This document shows positions 1-13,500 of a DNA stretch of 64,000 nucleotides, in pieces. The notes below the pieces were generated by a model. It saw nothing but the letters and a program-made list of their open reading frames with translations. It did no database searches and was not told the DNA's origin. The DNA is taken from positions 3,004,501 through 3,068,500 of the forward strand of contig CAKKNE010000002.1 in NCBI GenBank assembly GCA_918797485.1. Direction: 5' to 3'. Position 1 is the first letter of the stretch. Each line of letters starts with the position of its first letter. The position numbers and the translations under genes were made by a program. This DNA comes from Pelagomonas calceolata. Taxonomy: Eukaryota > Sar > Pelagophyceae > Pelagomonadales > Pelagomonadaceae.

Positions 1-141
1 GCGGGCGCCTGGTCCCTTGGAGGGGCATTAATGGGCGCCGTCCGCGCGGACGACACGGCGTGGGTTGTCGACGATGGAGTGGTTTTCATGACGCTCACGA
101 AGCGGGCCGCCAGGACGTGGTGGGCGGGGTTGACACGGTGA
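1..141 (+). CDS. C-terminal end of a CS/NudC-like domain protein (5' end outside window)
   Basis: The frame is open from the first base and ends at TGA 139-141, giving 46 residues. The segment around WVVDDGVVFMTLTK followed by WW resembles the last strands of a CS (p23/NudC) domain, where a W-x-(D/E)DG-x-(V/L) stretch is followed by a beta strand, a lysine and a tryptophan. Family proteins are HSP90/dynein co-chaperones. Only the tail is visible, so the assignment rests on this short motif and the rest of the protein cannot be judged. Confidence 0.45.
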   Translation, partial: AGAWSLGGALMGAVRADDTAWVVDDGVVFMTLTKRAARTWWAGLTR

Positions 142-3163
<3,022 letters not shown>

Positions 3164-3234
3164 GCGCGCGTGGCCCTGGCCCCTGAGTAACTCATTCTAC
3201 TTGAACACTTACATACACTTGCGTTGAACCTCTC

Positions 3235-3993
3235 TCAGCAACCTCGCATCTCTGCTATGCAGTCGAGCTGGTCGCCGTCCTCCATACCGATGTCGGCAGG
3301 CGTCTGGTCGCAGCGGACGCGCGAGCCGTCGAAGAGGAATCTCACGCTCGCCGCACAGACACCCACCTGGGTAGACCAGGCGTCGAAGACTCGCTCCAGG
3401 GGCGTCGTCGGCATGACCTTGAAGTACTCCTCCCTTCCGGACGCGGAACGGACGCGGATGTTCAGACTGCCGCCGGATGTCGACGGCTGCGGCCCCTGCT
3501 CGTCCCGCACGACGGCGTATTTGCGCTTGAAGGAATTTTCCAGAGGATAGGTCCAGATATGCCTGTCGTACTCGTCCTCGAAGCATTCCTTCAGCTTGTG
3601 GAGTGTCCTCTCGCGGCGCACGCGGCGGGCGCCGCAGTCCAGGACCCCGTCCGGATCGTGATCCACGAATTGCTTGAACGCCGCGTCGCAAAACGCGCGG
3701 TACCCTCGGGTATCAAGGATGTGTTCGTGCCAAATTTCGTCGACGAGCGGCGGCGGTGATAACTTCGTCGCATCGAAATCTTTGCAAACGGCCTTCAGTA
3801 CCATAAATTGCTTGTATGCTGCCAGCGCATCAAACACCTCATCTTCGTTGAGATTGAGGTTGCGCGCACAGCGCAGTACGAGCCGGCCACCAGGTTCGAC
3901 CCTTTTTGTCGTATAAGGGTCGAACGGGAGCGCCACGTCGACCGCAAAAATCGCAGCAGCGATGGCGGTCTCGTCGGCTGCGTCTTCACTCAT
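3235..3993 (-). CDS. GRDP-like domain protein with C-terminal SUMO-like domain
   Basis: The protein has 252 residues from ATG 3993 (MSEDAADET). The frame stays open further upstream but without ATG. The middle holds a segment like the glycine-rich-domain-containing-protein (DUF1399/GRDP) family: LVDEIWHEHILDTRGY, a W-H-x-H motif followed by LDT, typical of that family. The last 75 residues or so (LNIRVRSASGREEYFKV to MEDGDQLDCI) fit a SUMO/Rad60-SLD ubiquitin-like fold, including the buried strand RFLFDG and the closing EDGD-x-(L/I) motif. The tail ends MRGC, so the diglycine needed for conjugation is missing and this is a built-in SUMO-like domain, not free SUMO. Function is unknown; a protein-interaction role is inferred. 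Confidence 0.72.
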   Translation of the reverse strand: MSEDAADETAIAAAIFAVDVALPFDPYTTKRVEPGGRLVLRCARNLNLNEDEVFDALAAYKQFMVLKAVCKDFDATKLSPPPLVDEIWHEHILDTRGYRAFCDAAFKQFVDHDPDGVLDCGARRVRRERTLHKLKECFEDEYDRHIWTYPLENSFKRKYAVVRDEQGPQPSTSGGSLNIRVRSASGREEYFKVMPTTPLERVFDAWSTQVGVCAASVRFLFDGSRVRCDQTPADIGMEDGDQLDCIAEMRGC

Positions 3994-4186
3994 CTCGGCT
4001 CGCGCGCGCCGCAGGAGCGGGCTGCAGCCTCCAGGCACTGATGCCTGTTTTTATGGCAGGGCGTCGGGGAGCCACCAAGGCGCCAGCGCTGCGGCGGCCA
4101 AGCTCACTGGAGATTGTGAGGAGGCGCAGGTTATCGTATTGCTGCGTATTCGCCGCAGAACCACGGCAAACGTGATCAGCCGCTAA

Positions 4187-4209
4187 CTAGCGTGCTGTAA
4201 GACACTAGC
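4187..4209. repeat. Intergenic CTAG-flanked TGTAAGACACTAG motif (copy 1)
   Basis: TGTAAGACACTAG lies at 4196-4208 with CTAGCG just to its left, giving a short imperfect palindrome bounded by CTAG. It sits between two genes on the minus strand. The same motif recurs in at least six other intergenic gaps of this window. Confidence 0.7.
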
Positions 4210-4286
4210 AAGCAGATCGATAAGTGTCTTCCCCCCAGGGGCTCCGCCCACTAATCCTAGCACCGTAACAATAAGACCCGAATACA

Positions 4287-5503
4287 TCAACTTAACCCCC
4301 GAAACCCGTCCGTCGCCTCGACGAGCCGCTCCACGATCTCCGGCTCGAAGGCCGAGTGGCCCGTCGTCGTGATGTGGAGCGTCGAGCCGGGCAGCTTCCG
4401 ATGGAGCTCCCACGCCGACGTCGCCGGGCAGACGACGTCGTAGCGCCCCTGGACGATGACGCACGGGATGTCCTTGATCCTACTAATCTGCGCGTCCTCC
4501 AACAGCCAGCCGTCCCTCTCAAAGAAGCCGCGGTTCGTAAAATAGTGGTTCTCGATGCGCGCAAAAGCGAGTGAAAAGTCGTCGCCGGCCCACTGCGCCT
4601 CGAGCGCCTCCGGCGTCGGCGGAAGCAAACGACTGACGGAGCCTTCCCACACGCTCCAGGCCCGCGCCGCCCTCCGCATCTCTTCCTCACCTAACTCGCC
4701 ACGCAAACGCTTGCCATACGCGGCCACGTAGCCGTCCCGTTCGACCTCTTCAGTGGGAATAATTTCAGCGTACTTCTCCCAGGCCTCCGGGAAGACAAAG
4801 GCGGTGCCCGAGCCCTCGTAGAAGAAGTCGAGTTCCTTCTTTCTCAGTAAAAAGATGCCTCGTAAAACTAACGCTGTCACGCGCTCCGGGTGTTTGACCG
4901 CGTACGAGAGACCGAGCGTCGAACCCCAGCTCCCGCCGAAGACGAGCCAGCGCTCGATGCCCAGTTTCTCCCTTATTTTCTCGTAGTCCGCGACGAGGTC
5001 CCACGTCGTGTTGTCCTCCAACCTGCGTAGAATTCTCATGTCAACCCCCACGCCATCGATGCGACGCCTGCTCGACGGCGTGCACCCGACGCTCGGGTTG
5101 ATTTTCACACGGGACGGAACGAAGCGAAGGGTGTCGACTTCCCGCAGCCGCGCTGATCAACTAAAATGATGCGGTAATGATCTGGATCGAAATAACGCGC
5201 GTGGTTTGGGACTGTGCCGCCGCCCGGCCCGCCATGCACGAAGAGCGCTGGGGTACCTTGCGGGTTGCCGTAGATGGAGTATGCGACTTCATGGATGCCG
5301 ACGGTTATGGAGCCGGTCTCGTGGGCGTCGAGCGCCGGGTAGAGCCGCGACGTGCCATCATCAGACTCCGCTCCTTCGGCGGCTCCACCGCGCAACACGA
5401 GTCGTCGCAGCGGCGCCGGCAGTGGTGCTACACGGCTTGCGCGTGAAACGACGAGCGCTGCGGCTGGCTGCAATGTTGCCAGCAGCACGAGCAGGAGACG
5501 CAT
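4287..5503 (-). CDS. pip: Proline iminopeptidase (prolyl aminopeptidase), two exons
   Basis: This alpha/beta hydrolase (peptidase S33) removes N-terminal proline. Exon 1 (5503-5109) has a secretory or transit-type N-terminus (MRLLLVLLATLQPAAAL), the oxyanion motif HGGPGGG and DQRGCGKSTP. Exon 2 (5022-4287) has LEDNTTWDLV, the nucleophile elbow GGSWGS, the acid GRYDVV and the base TTGHSAFEP, so the Ser-Asp-His triad is complete. In the family DQRGCG-x-S and EDNTTWDLV are nearly adjacent, which fixes the 86-base intron at 5108-5023 (GTGAAAATCAACC to CTACGCAG, phase 2). Spliced length is 376 residues. The intron carries sequence shared with other introns here. Targeting to ER or plastid is inferred from the N-terminus. 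Confidence 0.9.
5023..5108 (-). repeat. Introner-like intron in proline iminopeptidase gene
   Basis: This GT-AG intron is 86 bases. Its left end GTGTGAAAATCAA (counting two exon bases) matches the starts of the introns at 33.1 kb and, with one change, 27.8 kb. Inside, CGCATCGATGGCGTGGGG at 5063-5046 is identical to 7361-7378 on the other strand and close to the 33.1-kb intron. Shared ends and core suggest one mobile intron family. Confidence 0.75.
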
Positions 5504-5907
5504 GATGTATGAGAGCTCTCTGTTATTTCGTCGCAGCGATGGCGTAACGCTGCGGAACTCGACTCGAGCTCGACCCAGTGATAAGTGCGCAACTCCTGCT
5601 GAATTGTCCGGTGCACCCAGACCAGCACAGCGCGAGCAGACTGCCACTGAGTGGCAGCCTAGGCCTCGAGGCCCGTGCTAGTGCCTCTCTACGCTAGGAC
5701 ATGCGCGCCATCCCTCCCGAAGCCGTTGCGGCACAAACAAGGCGTGAATACACCGACTCTCTAGACGAGGGGCACCTCCTTCTAGTGTACTTTGCGTGAG
5801 CGCAGCGCCCTGAGAGGCAGGCGCATTGCGGCGCCTGGGGCGCCGAGGGGCAGCCTTCAGCCGCGCGGGCAGCCTTTTTCGGGTCTCTCTCGTCGCGCAG
5901 TGGACAA
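5504..5907. other. Divergent intergenic region
   Basis: This 404-base gap lies between the iminopeptidase (minus) and the next plus-strand gene and presumably holds both promoters. A degenerate CTAGTG...CTACGCTAG near 5682-5699 resembles the recurring palindromic motif. No gene is recognised. Confidence 0.5.
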
Positions 5908-7215
5908 ATGGAAATGCTCGCCGCGCCCGCGCCCGCCGCGCTCTCGCCCACCAAAGTGCTGTTTGCAGACAGCTTCGCGGACGACGAGGGCCCGCCCTTA
6001 TCCCCCGCCGCGCGGCCCTACACGGCATCTCTGCTAGCGGACCGCCCAGGAACAACAGCGTCGAGTTCGAGAGGCCGGAGCCCGGCGCGGACGCCAGTCA
6101 CCTCCCCACTCCGTGTTTCTTTTGACGATCTCGCGGCGCCTGTAGAAGCACCTACGCGAAGGACCACGACGAAATTGCATGTGGACGATGGCATTCCCCA
6201 CTCCCAGAAGTATAGAACTAGAAGAAGCACGGGACCTGTCATGACGCGAGACTTAACGAGAGCCGGACGGCAAGCTTCTGTGAATGACGTGGGCACGCGC
6301 AACTTCACGATACCCAAGGACTTGACCGCTTCTCTCTTCTCGGCGAACGACGAAAGCGAACGCATCCTCCAGTCCTTTGCGGGGAACAATTTTTCATCAA
6401 TCAGTTCCTTGCCGGTCAAGCTGCTCCCAGGCAACGTCATCAAGGAACTCGTGAAGAGACAAGAGAGCCATAGCGAGTTCCACGTCGGGCCTGTGTTCTT
6501 ACCGACCTCGAAAAATGAAAAGCGCCCGACGAAATGGCAAGCTTGGCCGATGAAAGAATACGTAAATGCTCACTGTTCCATAGACTACTCGAGGGAACCG
6601 ACGCCCAAGAAGGTCTACCCCAACTACCTATCGTCGGGTACTGAGGACGATAAAGCGCCTCCTAAATTCAAGCTTGGGAATGACTGGCGCGCCGACGTAA
6701 ACAAACCCAAGCCCTGGTGCAACATGCTCAGTAAGGATCTAGACAAGGAGCCGGAGTACAAGACGTCGCCGTACCCGCGGCGGAAGCGGTTTCCCGAATC
6801 TCGGCCGGAGTGGTTGGATCCTAATTTAAGGAGTGCATGGCCGATGGCGTCGACGTACGAATTTTTGCCTGCTGGCCGTTCTGTGAAACGCATCCGTCCC
6901 CTCAATAAAGCTATTTTAAGGAAGCTGAGAGCGATGATTGAGAAGCGGTGGCCCCGGCTGGCTTTTTCTATTGAACAGGCGCCCGAGGACTGCCTCCGTA
7001 TTGTTGTAGAGAAGGCCTCGTTCGACCCGGCGTCCCATCTGGCCCTGCGGGCATTTTTACGGAACCTGACCTGGGACGACCGGCTGCTCGATAGACGCGT
7101 GGCGTTCAAGCACTCCGAGGAGGACACCGAGGCGACGGTGAGCGCGCTGTACTACGTCCTGCGGACCGGCGTGAAGCCCCACGCCTCGAAGACGAGCTTC
7201 GGGCACATTAAGTAG
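5908..7215 (+). CDS. Unknown protein with TASLLADRPGTTASS motif
   Basis: This is a 435-residue hydrophilic protein of unrecognised family, with no signal peptide or membrane span. The first 110 residues are low-complexity (Ala/Pro/Ser/Arg). The segment PYTASLLADRPGTTASS (about residues 38-54) is almost repeated in the large protein at 40.9 kb (PFTASLLANRPSTTASS). The middle is rich in Lys, Pro and aromatic residues (KRPTKWQAWPMKEYV, KPKPWCNMLSKDLD). The C-terminal 120 residues look like a small globular alpha/beta domain (RLAFSIEQAPEDCLRIVVE). RP-T-A type motifs are common in protist axonemal proteins, so a ciliary role is possible but only inferred. Confidence 0.8.
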   Translation: MEMLAAPAPAALSPTKVLFADSFADDEGPPLSPAARPYTASLLADRPGTTASSSRGRSPARTPVTSPLRVSFDDLAAPVEAPTRRTTTKLHVDDGIPHSQKYRTRRSTGPVMTRDLTRAGRQASVNDVGTRNFTIPKDLTASLFSANDESERILQSFAGNNFSSISSLPVKLLPGNVIKELVKRQESHSEFHVGPVFLPTSKNEKRPTKWQAWPMKEYVNAHCSIDYSREPTPKKVYPNYLSSGTEDDKAPPKFKLGNDWRADVNKPKPWCNMLSKDLDKEPEYKTSPYPRRKRFPESRPEWLDPNLRSAWPMASTYEFLPAGRSVKRIRPLNKAILRKLRAMIEKRWPRLAFSIEQAPEDCLRIVVEKASFDPASHLALRAFLRNLTWDDRLLDRRVAFKHSEEDTEATVSALYYVLRTGVKPHASKTSFGHIK

Positions 7216-7533
7216 TGAGATTAGTCTACGTTTCGCGGCGGTAGCGTAGGAGTTCGATCCGGGCCGCGTCGGCGTCGGCCGCGACCATGCCGCGACCCAC
7301 TGCTTCGAAGACTCGCGGCGGTCCGCGTCGAGAGGACTCCTACGCCACGAGCCCGCGCCTCGCATCGATGGCGTGGGGCCGCGCCGTGACCCCGCACGAC
7401 CATTTTCATTTGGCAGCGCTGCACGGCGTTCGCGGCTCCCGCGGCGCCAGTGCTCGACATAGCCGTTGCGATGCGGTCGACATAAATCGATTAGTCGCCT
7501 CGGCGCGAATAACAGCTGCCCAACAACAGGACG
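7216..7533. other. Intergenic gap with introner-like core
   Basis: This gap lies between two genes on the same strand. It contains CGCATCGATGGCGTGGGG at 7361-7378, identical to the core of the 5.0-kb intron, and a possible acceptor CATTTGGCAG ending at 7415. It may hold a 5' UTR intron of the next gene or a stray element copy. No coding sequence is recognised. Confidence 0.45.
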
Positions 7534-10500
7534 ATGCCCGAGTCCAAGGCCCAGCGCAAGGCCCGCATGAAAGCAGAGAAGAAAGCTAAATTAGAGGCCA
7601 AGCGCGCCGCGGCCAAGGACGAGCGCGCGCTCCGCGAGGACGCCGAGCGCGCCGCGGAAGTCGCGAACGCGGCGATCAAGGTCTACGTGGACCGCGGCAT
7701 CGACGAAGTGACCGGACCGCTCATCACAAATGCAATACAAGGCGCTCTAGATGATGCAATCTGGCTCCAACCTGCAGCGGCGCCCGCGCCCGCGCCCGCG
7801 CCCGCGCACGAACCACCAAAATGGGCTGTAGGAGACGTCGTGGTCTGCGATTTAAGGTTGCCCGTCGCCCGCCAAATATGCGAAGAGAAGCGCGAGGAAT
7901 TGGAGGAAGCTCGAGGTTTGTTAGTGGAGGCCCAGGCGGCGGCCGACGAAAAACCGGGCGATCGCGACGCCATCCAAGCATTGTACAAGGCGCAGAACCG
8001 GTTGCCGGACTTCGAAGAAGCTTTTCAGGAGGCCGAGGACTACGTCCATTCGTTGGTCGTGGCCGGCCTGTCCGCGAAGGATGGAGGTGTCGTCATTGTC
8101 GGTACGGTGCGCGACATTATCATATCAGATGAAGCCCAGGCCCTAGAACAGTACTGGGACGACTACGCGGAAAAGGAGAAAGATCTCGGGGAGATTTTGA
8201 ACGAGCGACCGGACCTGTTGATGCAAGCCCGGGCGCGTTTGGACGACGTCCCCGCCTGGGGCGAGCAACCGAAGCTATCAATCGCGGAAGTGGCGAAGCA
8301 GCTCTTCGCGTCTGGAGACATGTTCGACGTCGCGTTGGTCGAGGAGTGCTGGAAGCACCGGAACCCTCCACAAATACCGGAGGGCGACGCCGAAAGGCCG
8401 AACACGGCCGCGCGCGACGCCGCGGCGGACATCACGCAGAGTGTGTTGGACGATCTTGGTGACGACGACGACGAACAGGACGCCGGCGAGGACGCTGCCG
8501 CCGCTGCCGAAGCCCTAGCGGCGAAGATCGCCGCGGCCGAGGAGGCGGCCGCGGCCGATCAAGTGGTCGAGGAGGAGGCCCCTCCCGCAGAGGAACCAGT
8601 AGACGAGTGGCAGGAGACCGTGAAAGAGCAATTAGCGAAGGTCGAGGACATGCTGAAGGACGATCCCGAGAACGAGCAGTTCAAGGAATTGAGGCAGACG
8701 CTGCTTGACGAGATCGCGAAGGCGCCCGCACCTCCACCGGAACCCTACGCCGTCAAAGGGCAAGTGAGTTGCTATGTCATTGAGCGACATAATGGGCAGA
8801 TGGTGGTCATGCCTTTCGATTGGTGCGAGAAGTACCGACCGGTCGACGTGAGCGAACCCGACGTCTCGAGGTACGACCCCTTCTTACTCGCAGAAGACCA
8901 TCTTGCAGAAACGGTGAACGAGCTCCAGATCGGTCTGGTGAGGGCCCACTCACTAGCCATAAGAGACTTGAGGAAGTGGTACCAGAAAAAAGACACTATC
9001 GAGTCCTCCGATCCGAGGGTCGTGTTTTCGATCAAGGGTCGGCCGGACATCCAGCTAAGATCTACTGTGAGAGAAAAGACCCTGTCCCCGGCCTGGGCCG
9101 AGTCCTTTGAGCTCGAACTCATGTGGGATGAGATCAAGGAGGACCCTACCCTTACCATACGTATAGAAGATTACGACGGTAAACTCTCAAAGTCCGAGTC
9201 GATGGGCATCTGCGAAATTCCATTGAGCGGGAGGGAACATACGCGTTCTAGGGAATGGTATACTTTACAAGTAGACCCATCAAACAAGAAGGGCCTCGTG
9301 ACCGGAGAAGTCGAAATTGTCCTAAGGTGGCGCCACGTCCCTTCTAGGGTCTTCAAGCCCTTCGCTGGCTTGGAAGATAACCTCCAGAAGTGCCCCAACG
9401 AACTTATCATAGGATTGGGACGAGGTCGAAACCTACCGATCATGGACCGGAGTCTCTTCAGTAAGGGTGGCTCTTCTGACCCTCGAGTAGTCGTGTGGAT
9501 CGAAGGTGTCGATGAACCTTTGGTGTCATCCACGAAGAAGAAGTCCCTGAACCCTTGTTGGCGGGAGGTCTTTAAGTTGGAAGTGCCGCCTACCTTAGAG
9601 GACCCCATACTACGTATAAAGTGCGAGGACTGGGATTTAGTAGGGAAGCCCGATTCCATGGGGTTGGTTGATGTCCCGCTCATAGACTATAGGATACAAC
9701 TAGGATTCACGTCGATCGATCATCGCCAGAAGACGCGGCAGTGGCTCGCATTGGGTCCTGATCCCAAGGCAAAAAAACTAAAACCACAAGGTGAGTTGGA
9801 AATAGAGCTCTGGATGCGCTACTCCCTCGAACTCGACTTCGACCCGTTCCTAGATCGAAACTTCTTCAAAATCGAAAGGCCGAACGAGTTGCAAGTCGGG
9901 TTGATACGAGGCCGCGATTTAGCCGCGAAGGACGGCGGCACGTTCACGACGGCTACGTCCGATCCGCAAGTCGTTTTTACCATAAACGGCACGGAACTCG
10001 TCTACAAGTCGACCTACAAGGTGAAAACTCTGGCCCCGCGGTGGAACGAAATATTTTTAATTGAATTCGAAGATGGCATGACCGAGGATGATACGCCTAC
10101 TTTAAGGTGTACTTGTGAGGACTACGACGATTTTTCCGCGAACGACTTCATGGGCTTCGTGGAGTTTGACATTAGGAAGTATACGCATCGGCGGCATCGC
10201 GACTGGTACGACTTGCTCCCAGATCCGAAGAGGCCCAAGGAACAAGTGTCTGGGAAGTTGGAAATTGTGCTGCGGTGGTGGCACAACCCGGAATTGGCCT
10301 GGGAGCCCTTTCTTGACTCGACGGATGTGGATGACGTAGAGCCGAACGAGTTGTTAGTCGCGCTCGTGAGGGGAAGGGAACTCGCACCGCGCGACGCCTG
10401 CGGTCTGTCGTTCAAGCCCGTCACGAGCGACCCGCAAGTGCGGTTTCGGATTATTGATACGGACGAAAGGCAGCAGTCCACACATAAGATAAAAACGTTG

Positions 10501-13500
10501 GCACCGCGGTGGAACGAAGAGTTCGGCCTTTATTGCGTGCCCGGTGAACTGCCCGTCCTCAGAGTCGTATGTGAGGATTATGATAAGTGGTCAGCGAATG
10601 ACAGCATGGGCGTGTTTGAAATCGACTTGCATGAAATAAAAACGTTGCTGGCGCAGCCGCGGTCGCGGCATCGCGCCTGGTTCCAACTTGAGACAGATCC
10701 GGCGTGTCCGAAGGATCCCGTAACTGGTGCGCTGGAATTAGTGCTGAGGTGGCGCCACAACCCGGAACTGCATTTTACGCCCTTTGGCGGTTTTGTCGAA
10801 CCGGAAAAGTACCTGGAGAAGCCGCCTAATGAATTGCGCGTGTGTTTGATACGAGGCAAAGGTTTAATTCCTCGGGAACGCTCAAAAAGGAAGGACGACC
10901 CCGGGTCGGCCTCGCCGCGGTGCGTGTTTACGTACGCCGGGAGCGACCTACGCGTCGCGAGTGAACATAGAGAAGCGACGCTGTCGCCGACCTGGAAGCA
11001 GGAACTTATCTTACCGATCGAGGAGTTCCAGAAGTCCGTGGAGGGTCCTCACTTATCTGTTAAGCTAGAAAGCGTCGCTTCCGGTAGTAGCATGGGTACC
11101 TTCGAAGTACCCCTAAGGCCGGCCATGCATTCTCTGTACAGAACGTGGTGCGCCGTAATGCCCGATGCTGATGGCAAGGAGGTCAAAGGGCGCGTGGAGA
11201 TCGCGCTGTACTGGGGTTACAATCCCGAGTTGGCCTACGAGCCTTACGAGGAGGAGGTCGACGAGTATCCCACAAAAGTTAGAAATGAGTTATTATTAGC
11301 TGTCGTGCGCGCGCGCGATCTAGCGCCGAAGAAGGGCGGTTTATTTTCGACAGGTGGTTTACCTAGTCCTTCCGTGAGACTGCGGGTCCCCGGGACAGAT
11401 GTGGAAGTGACCACAACCAAGAGGAAGAACACGCAGCACCCCGTCTTCAAAGAAGAATTTAAACAGGAGTACGAGGCCTCGGATGAGAGGAAACCGGGCT
11501 TGATGGAGGTTATTGTCGAACACAACAAAAAAGTACTGGGCATAGGTATCCTACCTCTGTCCGGTGTGAGAAGGGAGTTTCGGTTAAGACAATGGCTCAC
11601 GCTGAAAGACCCAGAAACAAGAAATGCGAGCGGCAGTATTTGTTTGATAGGATGCTGGCGGCACAACCCCGCCTTAGTGTTCGACCCCTTCGGGGGCCCT
11701 GTCATCCACAAGGACCGGTTGCAGAACGAACTGCAGATATCTGTGTATCGATGTCGCTGTTTACCGCTGCGCGAGAACGGCAACGAGCCCTCTCCCTCGG
11801 TGTCTGTGGCTCTCGGCATGGCACCCGCTGTCAATACAGATAAGAAGAAGGCCCAAGCCGCGCCCACGTTCAAGAACAACTTTGCGTTCAATGTGGAGGT
11901 CGGTGATCCTGTTGACTGTGATATAACAGTATATGACCATCAAACGATAAGCAAGAAGGTGATCGGGATTGTCAAGCTCCGCGATTTAACAGAGGGCCTC
12001 TCGAATCGATTGCCCTTCCGGAAGTGGTATCCTCTGGAATCGAAGGACGCGCAGTATGTCGAACGGCCGCTCATAGACCCGCCGCGAGCGCCGGGCGAGG
12101 AGGCTCGCAAGGAGGACGCGCCGCTCGGCCAAGTCCAGCTCTTATTTAGATGGCGGCACAACCCGGCCTGCGAGCCGCAACTATTAGGGGATTTGATGGA
12201 CACGCCGGCGAAAGAGGCGAACGAGTTGCTGGTGCTGGTGGGAAGAGCGCGGGACCTGAGACCTTCACGTCTAGAGATACCTGATGAGATAAAAATCAAA
12301 GATAGCATGTTCGGCAATAGTACAGAGGAGGGGAAGATGCGGGCGTTTTTGCAAGCGTCCTACGTGATTGATGAGGAATCTACATCCATAAATACTCGAC
12401 TCCAAAAAGGCACGTACGGGCCGCGCTGGTTCGAACTTTTAAGGGTTGGTTTACATGAACACGCCGTGGACACGGACGAAGTGTCTGACTTGGCAATTGA
12501 AATAAGAGATCGGATAGTGAGAGGTACTGATGGCAACCAGCCGATCCTCGGCAGTATTACATTGGACCTGCGAGACGCACTTAAACAGCGCCGCAAACAC
12601 TCAAATGAGGAACTACCGGCGCCGGACTGGCGCTGGCACTCTTTGATCAAACCCGAGGTCCCCGTCAAGAAGCTAGCTTTTAACGAGGAGCCGCCTCCCC
12701 CCGACCCTCTAGCCACGCTCAAAATCGCGTATCTCTTCCGACACGACCCCGATCGAGCGCCGGAGTACTACACTGGGCCCGATCTGTTCCCCGCCGAAGA
12801 ACCGAACGAGTTGAGGTTAGCTATTGTCGCCGCGAGAAATCTCGGCAAGCGCCCCGACTTACTCATTTACCAGAGACCGAAGACGCCACCTAAGTTAGAA
12901 GAAGGCGCACGTATTGAATTCGAAGGCAAGGGAGGTTTGGTGATCCAAGCGCCGGACACGAAAGGGGGCTGGTGGAAAATACGTTTAGATGGAGAGGCCA
13001 AGCTCAAATCGGTAAGGGCACCGAAGCTCACCGTGCTCGAGGGGGCCAAAAGGGCATCAAAATCCTCGCGGGCCTCGACGGCGGCGGGCCCGGCGCCGGC
13101 GCCGGCGCCCGCGCCGGCCGCGGCGCCGGCGCCCGCCGCGCCCTGGGCCGAGGATTTGTCAATCGCCTCGGCCGTGCCGCCGGACGCCGGCTCGCCCTTC
13201 CCTTCTACGTGGGTCCGCGTCTCGGCCCACATCTCCAAGACGACCATCGAGACGGAGATCGTCCAGAGGACCCGGCGACCCACGTATGGAGAGGAGTTCA
13301 CGTTCGAGGTCGACGAGCTCTTGCTGGATCAGGTCGTCGATGACACTTCTACTGTTAAAATAGAGGTCTTTGATTCGCGGGGCGACGAGGATACGTGTCT
13401 GGGTGTCTGTACGGTGCCCATCCTTCCGATGCTCGACAAGAACGTGAGAAGGCGGTGGATGGCCCTCGACTCGCCTTATGCGAAGCCGTCCTGCAAGGGC

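Noticed and set aside
7250-7300. Possible tRNA T-arm (GTTCGATCC near 7252)
   Set aside because: No acceptor, D- or anticodon arm could be paired around it.
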